Of a stretch of 64,000 nucleotides of DNA, positions 1-10,890 are shown piece by piece (the stretch's first letter is position 1; the number at the start of each line of letters is the position of its first letter). Where the stretch lies: NCBI GenBank assembly GCA_030867875.1, contig JAOWCC010000019.1, forward strand, positions 77,528,861-77,592,860. The letters are read 5' to 3'. The DNA comes from Actinernus sp. WN-2022 (lineage: Eukaryota > Cnidaria > Anthozoa > Actiniaria > Actinernidae). The notes under the pieces were generated by a model that saw only the letters and a program-made list of their open reading frames with translations, had not been told where the DNA came from and did no database searches. The translations under genes were made by a program, and so were the position numbers.

Positions 1-1530
1 TTTTCTCCAATATCATTGAACACGTACATTTGTAGCTTTCAATGTTTTGTTTTGCATCTCGTATCCGACTCAACGTAGACTAAAATTTATGCTCGATACA
101 ATCTTACTTTCTAAACTGACATCAGCCTTGAAATAGTTTTTAACATCAATATGAAACTGTCTTTGATTCAACAAATAAAGTTTACAAGTTTACATCGTCA
201 ATAGATTAGTATACCTGCTTTTTCCAAGTTGTTTGCTACGAGTTTCCAGACATCTCCGCGGCTTGTAGGTTTTCTCTGCTCACAGAATATTTACGATTTT
301 TCAAATGTCGATGGTCTTTGGAAGTTGAAATCACTCCACGAAGGATTGAAAGCTCATAATCTTCGCCGTAGTTTCTTTTGACACAAAGAATGATTTCACA
401 TAGATTATCTCAATATCTGTTGAGTTCTTTCCGTAGAATTTCGCTTCTTCTTTGTCTCTTTGAGTAACTTTCCGGCTGTTTCTCTAAGTTTTTGCTCTTG
501 TGATTTTGTTTTCTTGGTCGATAATATACTCCTCAATTGACTTGGAAGTTTTAACATCGTTAGCTGTTTACAGATCAATATTACATTATTTTAAAAAAAA
601 GTCAAAACTCCAACTTTCGTAGTGAATGAAAGTGGCGCCTCCGATCTCAAGTCCAGTTTGAAAATCCCGATATGTTTTGGCAGGTGTTTTCTGATTGGAC
701 GAAACGCTTTTCGCACGTGTGAAAAATTCGTTTCGCGATTCTGATTGGCTAAGGAAAATTGTGAAGTGGGTTTTCGCATGAGTGATTCCATTCGTAAATC
801 TCAGTATGTATGTGATAAACTAAGATTCATAACAGTCCTATTGTAGTTTTTGGTACCAGAGATTGTTTTAACCGGACGTTTTGTGCAAAGTTTAGATGCC
901 ATTGCCGTACATGAACTTACGGAAGTGTGTTCATAATTCTGAAAACAAAAATATTCACCCAAGTGCCATGAAACGTTTACCATAAGATACTCAGTTTTAT
1001 GTGTGTTCACTCCTGCAGAAAAATCATAATATTCCATGAAAGATTTGGTCTTCTAAAAGCCAAAAACCTAGGAGAATGTTTCGGATCTAATGCATGAGAT
1101 TTTAATAGGCAGAGGAAGATTAGTGATTTACCAAATCCCGTACGTAGATTCACAAACGCATCGTTTCAATGAATGAACGATTCCAATGCTTTCTTCTGCT
1201 CTGGATATAGCTTCGAAATCCTGAAAACTTTACAACTTCGGTCGACACACTGCTCAAGTTCTTCCCCAACCCCATTTAGAAAAATATGCGGGCACATTCC
1301 TTAAATTCCAGACTTTGCCAAAAGTGTAAAGTTCGCTCTGATTGGTTGAACTTATGACGTCAGGAACATGAAAGTCTATGAAGTCCATCAGACGGGGAGG
1401 GGGAGGAAGTGAGCGGACGACCTCGTAGCGTCTGAAAATCAGGCTATCGCAGACCCTACATCGGGAGAAACAGAAACGATAAAATCGCCGTTCTCCCTCA
1501 AGTAGAGGATGCTGTACGTAGGCTAAAGTG
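1..1530. other. AT-rich sequence without a recognisable gene
   Basis: No reading frame here resembles a known protein and no splice-flanked coding segment was seen on either strand. The longest open frames (66-117 codons) have no domain signature and cover ordinary intergenic sequence, with motifs such as ATTGGCT that recur in short repeats across the window. A distant exon of the minus-strand thioester gene could lie to the left of position 1, but none is visible here. Confidence 0.5.
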
Positions 1531-1622
1531 GAGGTGAATAGTGGTGGATATTTACCGAGCCGCTTCGGCGAGTATATACCACACTGCAGGTGAATAGCCA
1601 GCACCAAATAGTTATTTTATTT
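1530..1622. repeat. Fragment of a MITE-like repeat shared with 8463-8720
   Basis: The segment GATATTTACCGAGCCGCTT with its flanks, and the motif GTATATACCACAC, both recur at 8.5-8.7 kb. Part is in direct and part in inverted orientation, as expected for pieces of one inverted-repeat element. Confidence 0.6.
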
Positions 1623-1633
1623 AAAAAACCATT

Positions 1634-1876
1634 GCTCGACCTGTCAGTGACAACACAGATTTCCCTGATCTGATAGAATCTGATCTGCCTAATCGGATAG
1701 GTTTGAAGCGTGTGACAACCGTAGAGTATCCACGACAGTGTATGCAAATCGAATGAAGCCGTTATACTATATACGATCCAGATTCACGACCCATTCCTCG
1801 ACCTGTCAGTGACAACACAGATTCCCCTGATCTGATAGAATCTGATCTGCCTAATGATAGGTTTGAAGCGTATGAC
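1634..1876. repeat. Direct duplication of about 80 bp
   Basis: Two near-identical copies lie at about 1634-1716 and 1797-1876 (both contain CTGTCAGTGACAACACAG and CTGATAGAATCTGATCTGCC), separated by about 80 bases. The second copy has lost three bases after CTGCCTAAT. No coding role is apparent. Confidence 0.8.
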
Positions 1877-2023
1877 TTACCACCAATATGAAGTCGGTTC
1901 CTGAAACGCAACAATCAATCGTGAGAAATTCTAGGCCCAAGAATGCGAACCAGAAATCGCCAGGTCATGTTCCACAGCAACCCTAGCTATAGCACGCCTC
2001 CCAAGGCGACGGCAATTAACAAC

Positions 2024-2170
2024 ATGTTTCGTGTAGAGAAAATACTTAAATCACCGACTAAGAACGAAAACAATGAATTTCTTGTTAAATGGATGGATAT
2101 GCAGACAGTGAGAACTCGTGGGAACCCGAAGAAAATATCCTAGACCCAGACGTGATTATCTTCCACAGAA
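2024..2170 (+). pseudogene. Chromodomain remnant (retroelement integrase tail or chromobox gene)
   Basis: Translation from 2027 reads FRVEKIL, then NEFLVKW. After a one-base loss the next frame gives GYADSENSWEPEENIL. Together these are the signature blocks of a chromodomain, whose aromatic residues bind methylated lysine of histone tails. Such domains sit at the C terminus of chromovirus (Ty3/Gypsy) integrases and in chromobox proteins. Only about 45 residues are present, no integrase catalytic part precedes them, and the frameshift means the copy is dead. A retrotransposon origin is more likely given the neighbours, but this is inference. Confidence 0.72.
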
Positions 2171-2173
2171 CTA

Positions 2174-3034
2174 TCATAAACCAAACTTAGATAACAAACT
2201 TAGCTGGACAGCTCACACGCTCCAACTCAAAAAGAACTTTGCAGGGAAGTTAGATCTTTTGAAGCGATCAAGATTTTTATCAACAGACATTCTCCAATCG
2301 TTTTATTGTAAAGTTATTCTGCCATCCGTTACGTACGGGCTAGTAGCCTGGGGAGGGTGTAATTGTATAGATAATTTTAACTCTCTTGAAAGATTACACT
2401 GTAGGGCTGCACGAATAATATTCAACTTACCAAGGGATATGCCTTCTAAAGACGTACTAAATCACGCTAAATGGTCAACGCTATTCGATAACTACTATAA
2501 GTTAGCTATTGTTAAATTAATTCACAAAGCCTACCTAAATAGGTTACCTACAGTTATGTCAGGCATAATTGAAAAGCGCCAACCAAAATATTCTTTCCGT
2601 GCTACTGACCAACTTATTACGCCACGTTTCAATACACGTTACATGAAACACTCCATTGCCTATAGAGGCTCAACATTGTGGAACGCATTAATATCAAAGA
2701 ACACTAGCATTGTTACTTCATGCACCAAGGCACTATCAAACAAAGTAGTAAAGATGGATACTATTAAAGATTTTAACTTCTCCACTAATTCAGTGCAGAC
2801 TACTAAATTTAGACTAGGGGAATATTTATATACATAATTCATATTTTAACTTTAAAGCATTATTTATTTTAATTATTGTAAATAAATTTAGACAGTAGTT
2901 ATTTAATTCGTCCGTTAGATGTTTTTATATTATTATAATCTTATAATCATTGTATATATATTTAGTTATACACGACCCCACAAGCTGTAAGCTTTAATAA
3001 TTATCGTGTTAAAATAAAGGTTATTGATTGATTG
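2174..3034 (+). mobile_element. 5'-truncated non-LTR retrotransposon, 3' end of reverse transcriptase ORF
   Basis: An open frame to the stop at 2835-2837 encodes the C-terminal part of a non-LTR (CR1/L2/RTE-like group) polyprotein. It contains ILPSVTYGLVAWGG and LERLHCRAARIIFNLPRDMP, the conserved block after the reverse-transcriptase thumb, followed by a region typical of the ORF end. The catalytic core is missing, so this is an ordinary 5'-truncated insertion. An AT-rich 3' UTR ends in TAAAATAAAGG and a short (ATTG)n tail near 3010-3030, which fixes the orientation. It abuts the chromodomain remnant at about 2170. Family-level naming is uncertain. Confidence 0.8.
2178..2837 (+). CDS. Non-LTR reverse transcriptase C-terminal fragment
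   Basis: About 220 codons are open without interruption. Cysteine and arginine positions in the HCRAARIIFN block match the region downstream of the polymerase domain in CR1/L2-type ORF2 proteins. There is no start codon of its own; the frame begins within truncated sequence. The product would lack polymerase and endonuclease activity. Confidence 0.7.
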   Translation, partial: KPNLDNKLSWTAHTLQLKKNFAGKLDLLKRSRFLSTDILQSFYCKVILPSVTYGLVAWGGCNCIDNFNSLERLHCRAARIIFNLPRDMPSKDVLNHAKWSTLFDNYYKLAIVKLIHKAYLNRLPTVMSGIIEKRQPKYSFRATDQLITPRFNTRYMKHSIAYRGSTLWNALISKNTSIVTSCTKALSNKVVKMDTIKDFNFSTNSVQTTKFRLGEYLYT

Positions 3035-3303
3035 ATTTGAAATCCGCCGTACACTGATCGTATCGTTATCCTCCGGAACCAATTAACCTTAATAATGTGT
3101 GCCAGAAGGCAACATTTTAAATATTCTTTAAAATCACCAAACTTCTCAACATCCGTCTATTGCTTCGCCCATTTCCACTATAGGTAACGAACCAAGTATA
3201 AGTTCTACCTGTTCTCCAACCCATGCAACAAATATTCAATAAAAGCAACACAAAGGGTGGCTAGACGACTAATTTCTCTTCCAGAATTCTCAAACCGAGT
3301 AGA

Positions 3304-5024
3304 GTGCAATTCACTATTCGCTATTTTCGTAATACTACAGGCACACGATCTCGTATAACGTGCCCTCGGGTGTACAAAGCATCACTCGCACAGTGCAAAG
3401 TTTGGGCTCTCACACATTGCTGGAGTATCTCCCATGCTGAGAAACAATTCGGAAATTCTCGCCGACAAAAACGTTCAAGCTGGATGTGTCACGCAGGCGC
3501 CTTAGGTATTTTTAGGAAAATCTATGAGTCACTGGGCCACTCTTGTGAACCAAATCACACATCAAATCTGAAAGATACTCTAAATGAACTCACAGATGCT
3601 CTCGAAACAGAACAATCTATGATACACATTATTAACGGAAAGACTACGTACCTCATCAAAACATCCGATTTTATGAACACAAAACTCAGTTACAGGTCTT
3701 AGTCCAATTTGAAGGTCATTGACTCAACTAAACAGACTTAACCCAGTTTTCAAACAAAGAAATGTGCCATTATAACACTTTTTAGAATTCATTTCATTAT
3801 ATTCCGCCGAAGTCAATAGGGCTTTTGCGTCATTATTGCGTTTATCAGAATTGCAAGATACAGTGAATCAGGTTCATAACCTAAATGAAAAGACTTTAAT
3901 AGGTTTTGTTCATTTACCAAGTTTCGCAACTAACGAAATTCAACGGCAGTTAAGTATTACAGATTCGTTATCATTTACCGAAGGAGCGCCCAAGGAAGGC
4001 TTCAGCTTACTAATAAACCCTATGGACCAACACTTAGGGTCTTAAAATAACTGAGTAGAAGGTGCTGCCTTTACATAATACAGCCGTAAACGGTTAGACG
4101 TCTTCTCGGATAAGGACGTAAAATCGTAGGACTAGTGTCCCCAATTAGCTGCAAAGCTAAATACATTGACACTTAAATAAAGTCACTTACTTACTTACTT
4201 ACTTATGGTTGACTATGATCATGGAAAAAAGAATAGCTTAGACGTTCATATTTTAGTTACAGTCCCAGAGGTTAATAACTCATATGCATTCTGCACGCTT
4301 GAAACTTTAACACCGCTGAAATATAACATATCACAGACATGCTATGATGGTCCAATAACAACAGATAACCTTGCCTTACTAACCTGTCCTAATTCTCGAA
4401 CAATTCTGCGAACTAATGCGCCCACTCACTGCTTTCAAGAAGGAACAACCTTCTTGTGCTAATATTTCCAAGACAACACACGAAAGCGGACGACTGCAAC
4501 AACCTCCACAGTCTTATCCATCTGGGTGGCAGGTACTACCTATCCACATCCTCAGGAATCCTCCAAACATCCAACGGCAGTATTCAGCTCTCCCCGCCCA
4601 GTATTCATCACTTCCCTTGTTCTACGTCATTCCTAACCGAAGTAACCGGAATTGGCACGTGCCCAGGATCACTCTTGATCACTGTTCCAATATTTGGAAA
4701 GGGTGTATTTAGCTATATTCCTTGGATTACGACCCAGAATCATGATGGTCTAAAACTACACTATGACTCACTGAAAATAACGCCACCGCTGAAATTTAAT
4801 AAAACCGTGCTGCGCTCCCTGGACGCCACCTACAACCTCCTGGACGGCCGGTTAAATGACAATCTAGCGGAGCCGTTCGCAAGGACATTAATAAAATTTC
4901 GGAAGTATCAGAATCATCTACTCTCGAGATTTTGACCTATGTAACTCTGGGGCTGACAATTATCAACACTATCGTTGTAATAGTCCTATTGCGCTTCTTC
5001 TGGCTCAGAACACACGACGCATAG
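3304..5024 (+). pseudogene. Envelope-like protein remnant of an endogenous retroelement, split by a SINE
   Basis: Several adjoining open segments (about 3304-3702, 3836-4023, 4204-4462 and 4456-4935) read as pieces of one extracellular protein. They have spaced cysteines, N-glycosylation sites (NYS/NIS/NKT type) and a last segment to the stop at 5022-5024 with a hydrophobic stretch (TYVTLGLTIINTIVVIVLL) followed by a short basic tail. This is a membrane anchor near the C terminus. The layout resembles envelope-like ORFs of metazoan Ty3/Gypsy or BEL elements. Frame changes occur near 3710-3830 and 4456, and a SINE interrupts the frame at 4026-4203. No gag or pol is seen next to it. Assignment rests on architecture only. 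Confidence 0.45.
4026..4203 (+). mobile_element. 5'-truncated SINE with (TTAC)n tail and 5-bp target duplication
   Basis: The segment from ACCAACACTTAGGGTCTTAA to TTACTTACTTACTTAC matches the 3' two thirds of the full SINE at 44548-44765 in inverted orientation. Flanking TATGG at 4021-4025 and 4204-4208 is a target-site duplication. The surrounding reading frame continues on both sides, so the insertion point is exact. The tRNA-like head is missing here. Confidence 0.88.
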
Positions 5025-5813
5025 TCAAGGGCGGGCCTGTTGTCGAAGTCGAGATAGTACAACCTCCCTTCTGTGATGATTGCAATCGCCCCGTTCTACC
5101 TCATACAAGCGAACAGATGGCCAGGAACCACGAAACGCAGCAAACAAAGGAAAAATACAAGGGAAAAACAACAACATATTCAAACAAACAAACACACACA
5201 CAAAAACATATATTTATGCCAGCTGAGGCTAATACATAGGCGTTTCAATTGTCAAGGACATTTCCTTATAATTCGCTTATTGTTTAGAAACGTGCTTGTA
5301 TACGTATTATCGGTAGATTTCCTTTTCATATTATATCATTATCATTATTACTATTTGCGGGATGAAAGCTGATCAAATCTAGGGGTTGTATCTCGTTATT
5401 ATTATTGTTATTATTACTATATATCTATACGCACTACAAATTTTCGCGGGAGCTCAAACAAAGGTTAAGGGTGCCAGCTGTACGCTCCCTTGGTCTTTCA
5501 GAGTTACGCTAATAATCTCAGTGTGCAAGTACATAAGAGGAAAATCCAGGTACCAGCAGAATTGGTGTTTAGTCTAGGTGCTCATAGATTAGTGTTGTTT
5601 CTAATAAAGGGAAAACCTGGCAGAAACCTTAGTAATCTACTACTTTAGATCCGTATACACCAAGGTAATAGATCATCATTATTGTATTCCATCTACGGTA
5701 ATACAAATAGAACTGTGATGGAACAAGTAGTAAGTTGGAAAATTGTAGAGAATTGGGAAATAAAAAGGAAGTTAGAAAAGATCACTACCAAGCGTGCCGT
5801 GACAGAGGCGACG
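5025..5813. other. Low-complexity AT-rich spacer, no gene seen
   Basis: A-rich and CA-rich runs near 5140-5210 and TTATTA runs near 5330-5420 dominate. Short open frames have no domain signature. The end of this stretch leads into the SGNH-like pseudogene. Confidence 0.5.
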
Positions 5814-7370
5814 ATGTTTGACTCAACTTGTCAATTTATTTTTGTAGTTTTTGCATTGGCCCTATCCCGTGGAGCAGAATACGTATAGAGTGGACTCAAC
5901 AAACAGCAACTGAAGGTCACATAGAACATTCAATGTTTAACAAAAGTGAATGCAACCCTCGAAATACAATGCTTCGTGATGAATGTTTAAATAACAACAC
6001 ATATAATTCCGCGGCTATGATCCAGGCAGTTCTGAATCAGGATCCCATTGAAGTGCTTAAGTTTGACGAGAAGTTTCAAAAGTCCCAAGAACTTCTAAAG
6101 GAGGAATTTATGAAAGTGGGGATAAGACCCGGAGAGACCTCCAAACTCGTCAAATTATTACAGAAAGCTATGAGAGGAGAAATAGTCAATATTGCGGTCG
6201 TCGGTGGATCAAACAGTGCTGGAGGACAACTTGAAGTGGATAAAAGTAGTTTAGATGGACTTTTCTACAATGTGTTTGGAAGATGGTGGAATGAAACACT
6301 GGGGTCTCTCACCGGGTCTTATATCAAGATTCACAAAGTTTGCATTGGCGGCATAGGAAGCTATCTTTTCGCCTTTTGTTACGACACATTTTTGCCCGAG
6401 GGAGTGGCCATTGATATAGTAATGGTTGAACAGTCAGTCAATTTTCAAGGCGAAGGCAAATCTGCTCCGCTCGAGGCACTGACACGGCGAATCATCACTC
6501 TCAAGCCATCCCCGATTATCTTTTACATTAACGTAGTAAGTGGCCTCGGTAAAGACCCGGAAACTAAACAAATCTTAAATCCAAGCTGTAATAATCTCGA
6601 GTTGCGAGGAACTATGAGATCGCATCATTTAGTACGAGAGATGTTCATTGCAGAAAGACCTCCGATGGCAATTACGAAGCCCGTGAAGATATAATCAACA
6701 CAAGGGGAATAGTTTCCTCTGATCTAAAGCATATTGGTGTTCTTGGACATGCTCAGCTTGGACTGATGATCATCAACTATGTTCAAGACATTTTTCTCAA
6801 AGAAACTGAAAACGAAATCGCCAGCACCGAGAATGGTCTTGGAACAACACAAGATAAGCCGTGGATGCCAACACCTGTATACAGAGTAAAAGAGACAGAA
6901 GCTCTTCAGAATCCACAGTGCTGGTTCACACCAACTCCCAATGGCTGCGTTCAAAATGCTCAGCACTCCAACCTAGTCATACAAGTACAGAAAAACAAAG
7001 GCTTCACATATTATCATAACGTGTTCCCTAAAGCACCACTCGATTGTAGTGGCAAGTCAAGAAAGGATCAGCAGCGTGGGTGGGGAGGGTGGGGGGATAG
7101 TGCCTTTATCCAGTTCCATATCTCTGTCAATCCATGGAATTGGGGTTCCGAGGAGCGCTCGAGGTCTGTAACTATAGTTGTACGAGGACATGGTAATGGT
7201 GGAAAGGCGCTGGTTTGGCTGGATGATACCAAGAATGAGGGAGTAACTGTAGCTAATAATTTCTATATGGAGACCACACTCTTAACGTACGGACAACAAC
7301 TCGAGGATTCTTCATTGTAAGCGGTATATTGGTCGGTCCGCCATACTTCAACAAAGATGGAGTTCTCTAG
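5814..7370 (+). pseudogene. SGNH-hydrolase-like secreted protein, frameshifted
   Basis: A methionine at 5814 starts a signal-peptide-like segment (FIFVVFALALSRGAEYV) that stops at 5888. From there homology moves to another frame (to 6694), then after about 6660 to a third (to 7320), and the apparent end, FIVSGILVGPPYF, lies in yet another frame with a stop at 7368-7370. Block I reads VAVVGGSNSAGG, in the place of the SGNH nucleophile motif. Block III glycine is in GGIGSYLFAFC. DLKHIGVLGHAQLG carries the D-x-x-H pair expected for the catalytic Asp and His. Proteins of this type are seen in marine invertebrates and may deacylate glycans, but the substrate is unknown. Three apparent frameshifts and no introns suggest a decayed copy; assembly errors are the alternative. 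Confidence 0.65.
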
Positions 7371-8140
7371 GTAACGTTTTTATCAGTCTGATCTGGCTCT
7401 GGACCGGTTACGCGCCTAGATTTTGGTCAAAACATGCTGTTAAAGGGATACCAGAGTGAAAAACACATTTGGGCTCAAAAGCATCTTTCAGATGTACTTC
7501 GTTCAGAAAATGTGTTAAAATTTTATAAAACGTTTTCAGAGTTGAGAACGAGCCCCTCAAAGTTGGCCCCGCGAAGACCTGGCGCCGCCATTTTGTTGAC
7601 ATTAATTCCTGTGATGTTTTTTACGTCACTTCGTCCCACCGGAGTCTTGCGGCTAATTTGTAGCGACTTGTTTTCTTTGTAGAATTTTCACACGCTCGGA
7701 ATTAGAGTAGATTTTCATCGATATGTCAGAGCCATTTCGTACTAGAACAAAAATATGATGAAGACGATATTGTGAGAGAAGTTCAGAAGACTGGGAGGAC
7801 CAAGAAAAGCATTTGGAAGGCGAGAACATCAGACGAACAACAAACGGCGACTACGGAGTCCGAGTGCCTGTTTCTGTGCATAGCTTAAACCTAATAGAGA
7901 GTTATCGTACTAGCTGGGTCCGGTTGTTCAAAGGATGGATAACGCTATCCGCCGGATAAATCCTAGAGTGTAAAACAGTCCTTTTGATATCGCGGTGGAG
8001 AACAGGGCTACGAGCGCGCGCGGTCACGAGAGGAAGGGGATTGGGGAAAGACGTGTTTCTCTGACTGCGCGACCTCTCGATCTTTTGACCGCGCGTGCTC
8101 GTACCCAACAGCGCTGAATCACAATCTCGTACCCAAACCC
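7371..8140. other. Spacer with fragments of dispersed repeats
   Basis: No coding signature was found. The stretch 7914-7975 (GGTTGTTCAAAGGATGGATAAC onward) resembles one arm of the GGGCCGGGTTGTTCAAAG palindromic MITE present intact at 43414-43539. Sequence around 8165-8200 (GACGCGCG, then GACGACCGCAGCGTATAC) recurs at about 54930-54970. Confidence 0.5.
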
Positions 8141-8462
8141 CATTTACTGAATAACTTGACGCGCGTAGACTAGGGACGACCGCAGCGTATACACAAATAA
8201 ATTGTTGTTGTTGTTGTTAAAATATATTTTAGTGATTAATCAGGATTTAAAAATAAATTAACAATAAATTCCTAACTGAATGATATCAAAATGACTACAA
8301 TAATGTATCTAATGTTAACTATAAAACTACAATAAATGACATGCTATATATATATAATGTAACACTGCTTCCATGAGAACCGTGCATAAATACTGATTAT
8401 AATAATACAATATATCCTTCTGGACAACCTTATTGATACTTTTTTAGAAAATATTATTTAGT

Positions 8463-8720
8463 ATATACCACACCAGTGAATATCACTTTTCGCGCGCTCT
8501 GATTGGCTACTCAAACAGTGAATATGATTTCATATTCACCTCCGAGCAAAGCAGCGATCATCTCGCGCCAGTTTTTGTCAATTTGACAGAAAATAAAATA
8601 ACTATTTGGTGCTGGCTAATCACCTGGAGTGTGGTATATACTAAAACAATTATTCACCTCAGTGTTGGTGAATAGTGATGGATATTTACCGAGCCGCTTT
8701 CGGTGAATAATTGTTAAGTA
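8463..8720. repeat. MITE-like inverted-repeat element
   Basis: The segment carries GTATATACCACAC near its left and GTGTGGTATATAC near 8630, plus GTGAATA-type internal repeats. Parts recur at 1530-1622. The inverted terminal-like motif and absence of coding capacity fit a small non-autonomous DNA element, but the exact ends were not resolved. Confidence 0.55.
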
Positions 8721-8914
8721 GTGTAAGTACACAAAAGTGATTCTGCAAACAGTTTTTCAACAGCCTTGACCAGACATGAAAAACATGTTTTAACCTCGAT
8801 ATCATAAACAGATATATTATAATATATAGATATGCATAGATGCGTTACAGTGTGGGATATGTTTCTTGTCAGTTTCTATTTCTTTGTTGGGAACTTGGCT
8901 ACCCCGAGGAAAGG
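8721..8914. other. Short AT-rich spacer
   Basis: Nothing recognisable; it leads directly into the minisatellite. Confidence 0.4.
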
Positions 8915-9312
8915 ATTGACATAGTATGCCCGCCCCAGGGTGGGCCGGTTAGAATTTGGACATAGTATGCCCGCCCAAGGGTGGGTTAGGATTTGGACAT
9001 AGTATGCCCGCCCAAGGGTGTGTTAGGATTTGGATATAGTATGCCCGCCCCAGGGTGGGCCGGTTAGAATTTGGACATAGTATGCCCGCCCAAGGGTGGG
9101 TTAGGATTTGGACATAGTATGCCCGCCCAAGGGTGTGTTAGGATTTGGATATAGTATGCCCGCCCCAGGGTGGGCCGGTTAGGATTTGGACATAGTATGC
9201 CCGCCCAAGGGTGGGTTAGGATTTGTACATAGTATGCCCGCTCAAGGGTGGGTTAGGATTTGGACATAGTATGCCCGCCCAGGGTGGGTTAGGATTTGGA
9301 CATAGTAGACCC
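8915..9312. repeat. Minisatellite, unit about 35-43 bp, about 11 copies
   Basis: The core ATAGTATGCCCGCCCAAGGG followed by TGGGTTAGGATTTGGAC repeats head to tail. Unit variants (CAAGGGTGGG, CAAGGGTGTG, CCAGGGTGGGCCGG) recur in a fixed three-unit order in the middle of the array, giving a higher-order repeat of about 115 bp. It sits immediately upstream of the degraded retrotransposon. Confidence 0.9.
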
Positions 9313-10683
9313 ACTCCAGGATAGAGTTATTTGTAAGTAAAGCAAGGAAGATAGGGCAGTGAGATGTATAATTGTGATACTGTTGACCAAAGATGTTGTC
9401 CCAAATGTGGATTTTTTTTGGGCAAAATTTCAAATCCCCACTGCTTTTCTTCAAAATCTAAAATCTTGCGAACTGGACCCCGTACCAGTCTCTGTTTTAA
9501 AAGGATGCAAAGACACCCTCCTACCATTCCTTACTAAAATAGTAAACTTGTGACAGTCACTGCAAACTGCAAATATGCCTACACAGTTGAAAGAAGCAAT
9601 AGTCAAACCACAATTGAAAAAGGACTCCCTTGAATTTGAAGTGTACCCTAATTTCAGGCCGATCTCCGACCTAAAGTACGGAAAAGGCTGTTGCCCATCA
9701 ACTAAAGGCTTTCATAGGAGACAACCTGGATGTACCTCTTCAATCTGCTTACAAGCGTTTTCATAGCACTGAGACAGCGCTTCTAAAAGTGCAAAATGAC
9801 ATCCTCAGTGCAATTGACAACCAGAACTGCGTCGTGCTATTGCTGTCTGCAGCATTCGATACGGTCGATCACGAGCTGCTCTAAGCAAGGCTCTCCAGCC
9901 GTTTTGGTAAAAAGGGCCAATCGCTAAAATGGTTTGAGTCCTATCTTCAAGATCGGAGACAGTTTGTCGTTATCAATGGAGTCAAGTCCGACATTAAAGA
10001 GCTACAATGTGGAGTGCCTCACGTTCCGTGTTTGGCCCGATACTATATCTACTCTATACCTCGCCACTTGGTGACATCATTAGGCGCCATGGGCTTGCAT
10101 ACCATCTGTACGCGGATAGTCAGCTCTATTTTGCATTTAAATAGCCTCCCTAATGCGTATTGAAGCTTGTGTGAGATCGATTCATGGTTGGCGTGGAATA
10201 AGTTGAAACTGAACCGTGACAAGAACGAGCTTCTAGTATTATGCGCACACCACCGTCCACGCCCATTAATAGACTACGTTCAAGTCACCAGCGAACGCAT
10301 ACAACCGTCCATCTCAGAAAGGAACATTATCGGCACACGTCCCTTGAACAGCATGTAGCTAACATATGCAAAGCATCTTTCTATCATTTACGTAATATAG
10401 CCAAAATAAGGAACTGCCTTGTCGCAATCAGATACCGAAACTTCAGACGTTTCATCTGCTTCTCTTGTTAAAACTTTTATGACCACCCTATGAATGAATT
10501 AAAACTTAGATGACCCCCCTATCAAATTGCTCGAAACTTTATTGACCCCCTCCCCAACAAAAAAAATGGATGTGCAAGAAAGAATGCAAACTGCATATAT
10601 GTAATCTATTAAATTTACTATTATTTTTCTAGATTTATAGTGTTTTCCATGATACGTTACCTTTGTTTAGTAGAAAATACATA

Positions 10684-10834
10684 CAGTCAATGCCAAAAAG
10701 GTTGTCCAGCAGAACATAATATAATACTATAATATCCATTGTTTTGGGCTATTGTCTAGACCAAGACAATAGGCCAAAACAATGGATATTAAAGTATTAT
10801 ATTATGTTCTGCTTGACAACCTTTTTGGCATCGA

Positions 10835-10837
<3 letters not shown>
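10684..10837. mobile_element. Tc1/mariner-type MITE, 154 bp, nearly perfect palindrome
   Basis: The element begins CAGTCAATGCCAAAAAGG and ends with the inverted sequence CCTTTTTGGCATCGACTG, flanked by TA on both sides (10682-10683 and 10838-10839). Arms of about 70 bases are almost fully complementary. CAGT termini and TA target duplication are the Tc1/mariner hallmarks. It has no coding capacity. Confidence 0.88.
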
Positions 10838-10873
<36 letters not shown>

Positions 10874-10890
10874 CATACATGTATTCTTGT
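10838..10890. repeat. (TA)n / (CATA)n microsatellite
   Basis: About 16 TA units followed by ATACATACATACATG directly at the right TA of the mariner-type MITE. It may be seeded by the TA target. Confidence 0.9.

Noticed and set aside
8915..9312. CRISPR-like array
   Set aside because: Units are contiguous without unique spacers and the DNA is eukaryotic; it is a minisatellite.
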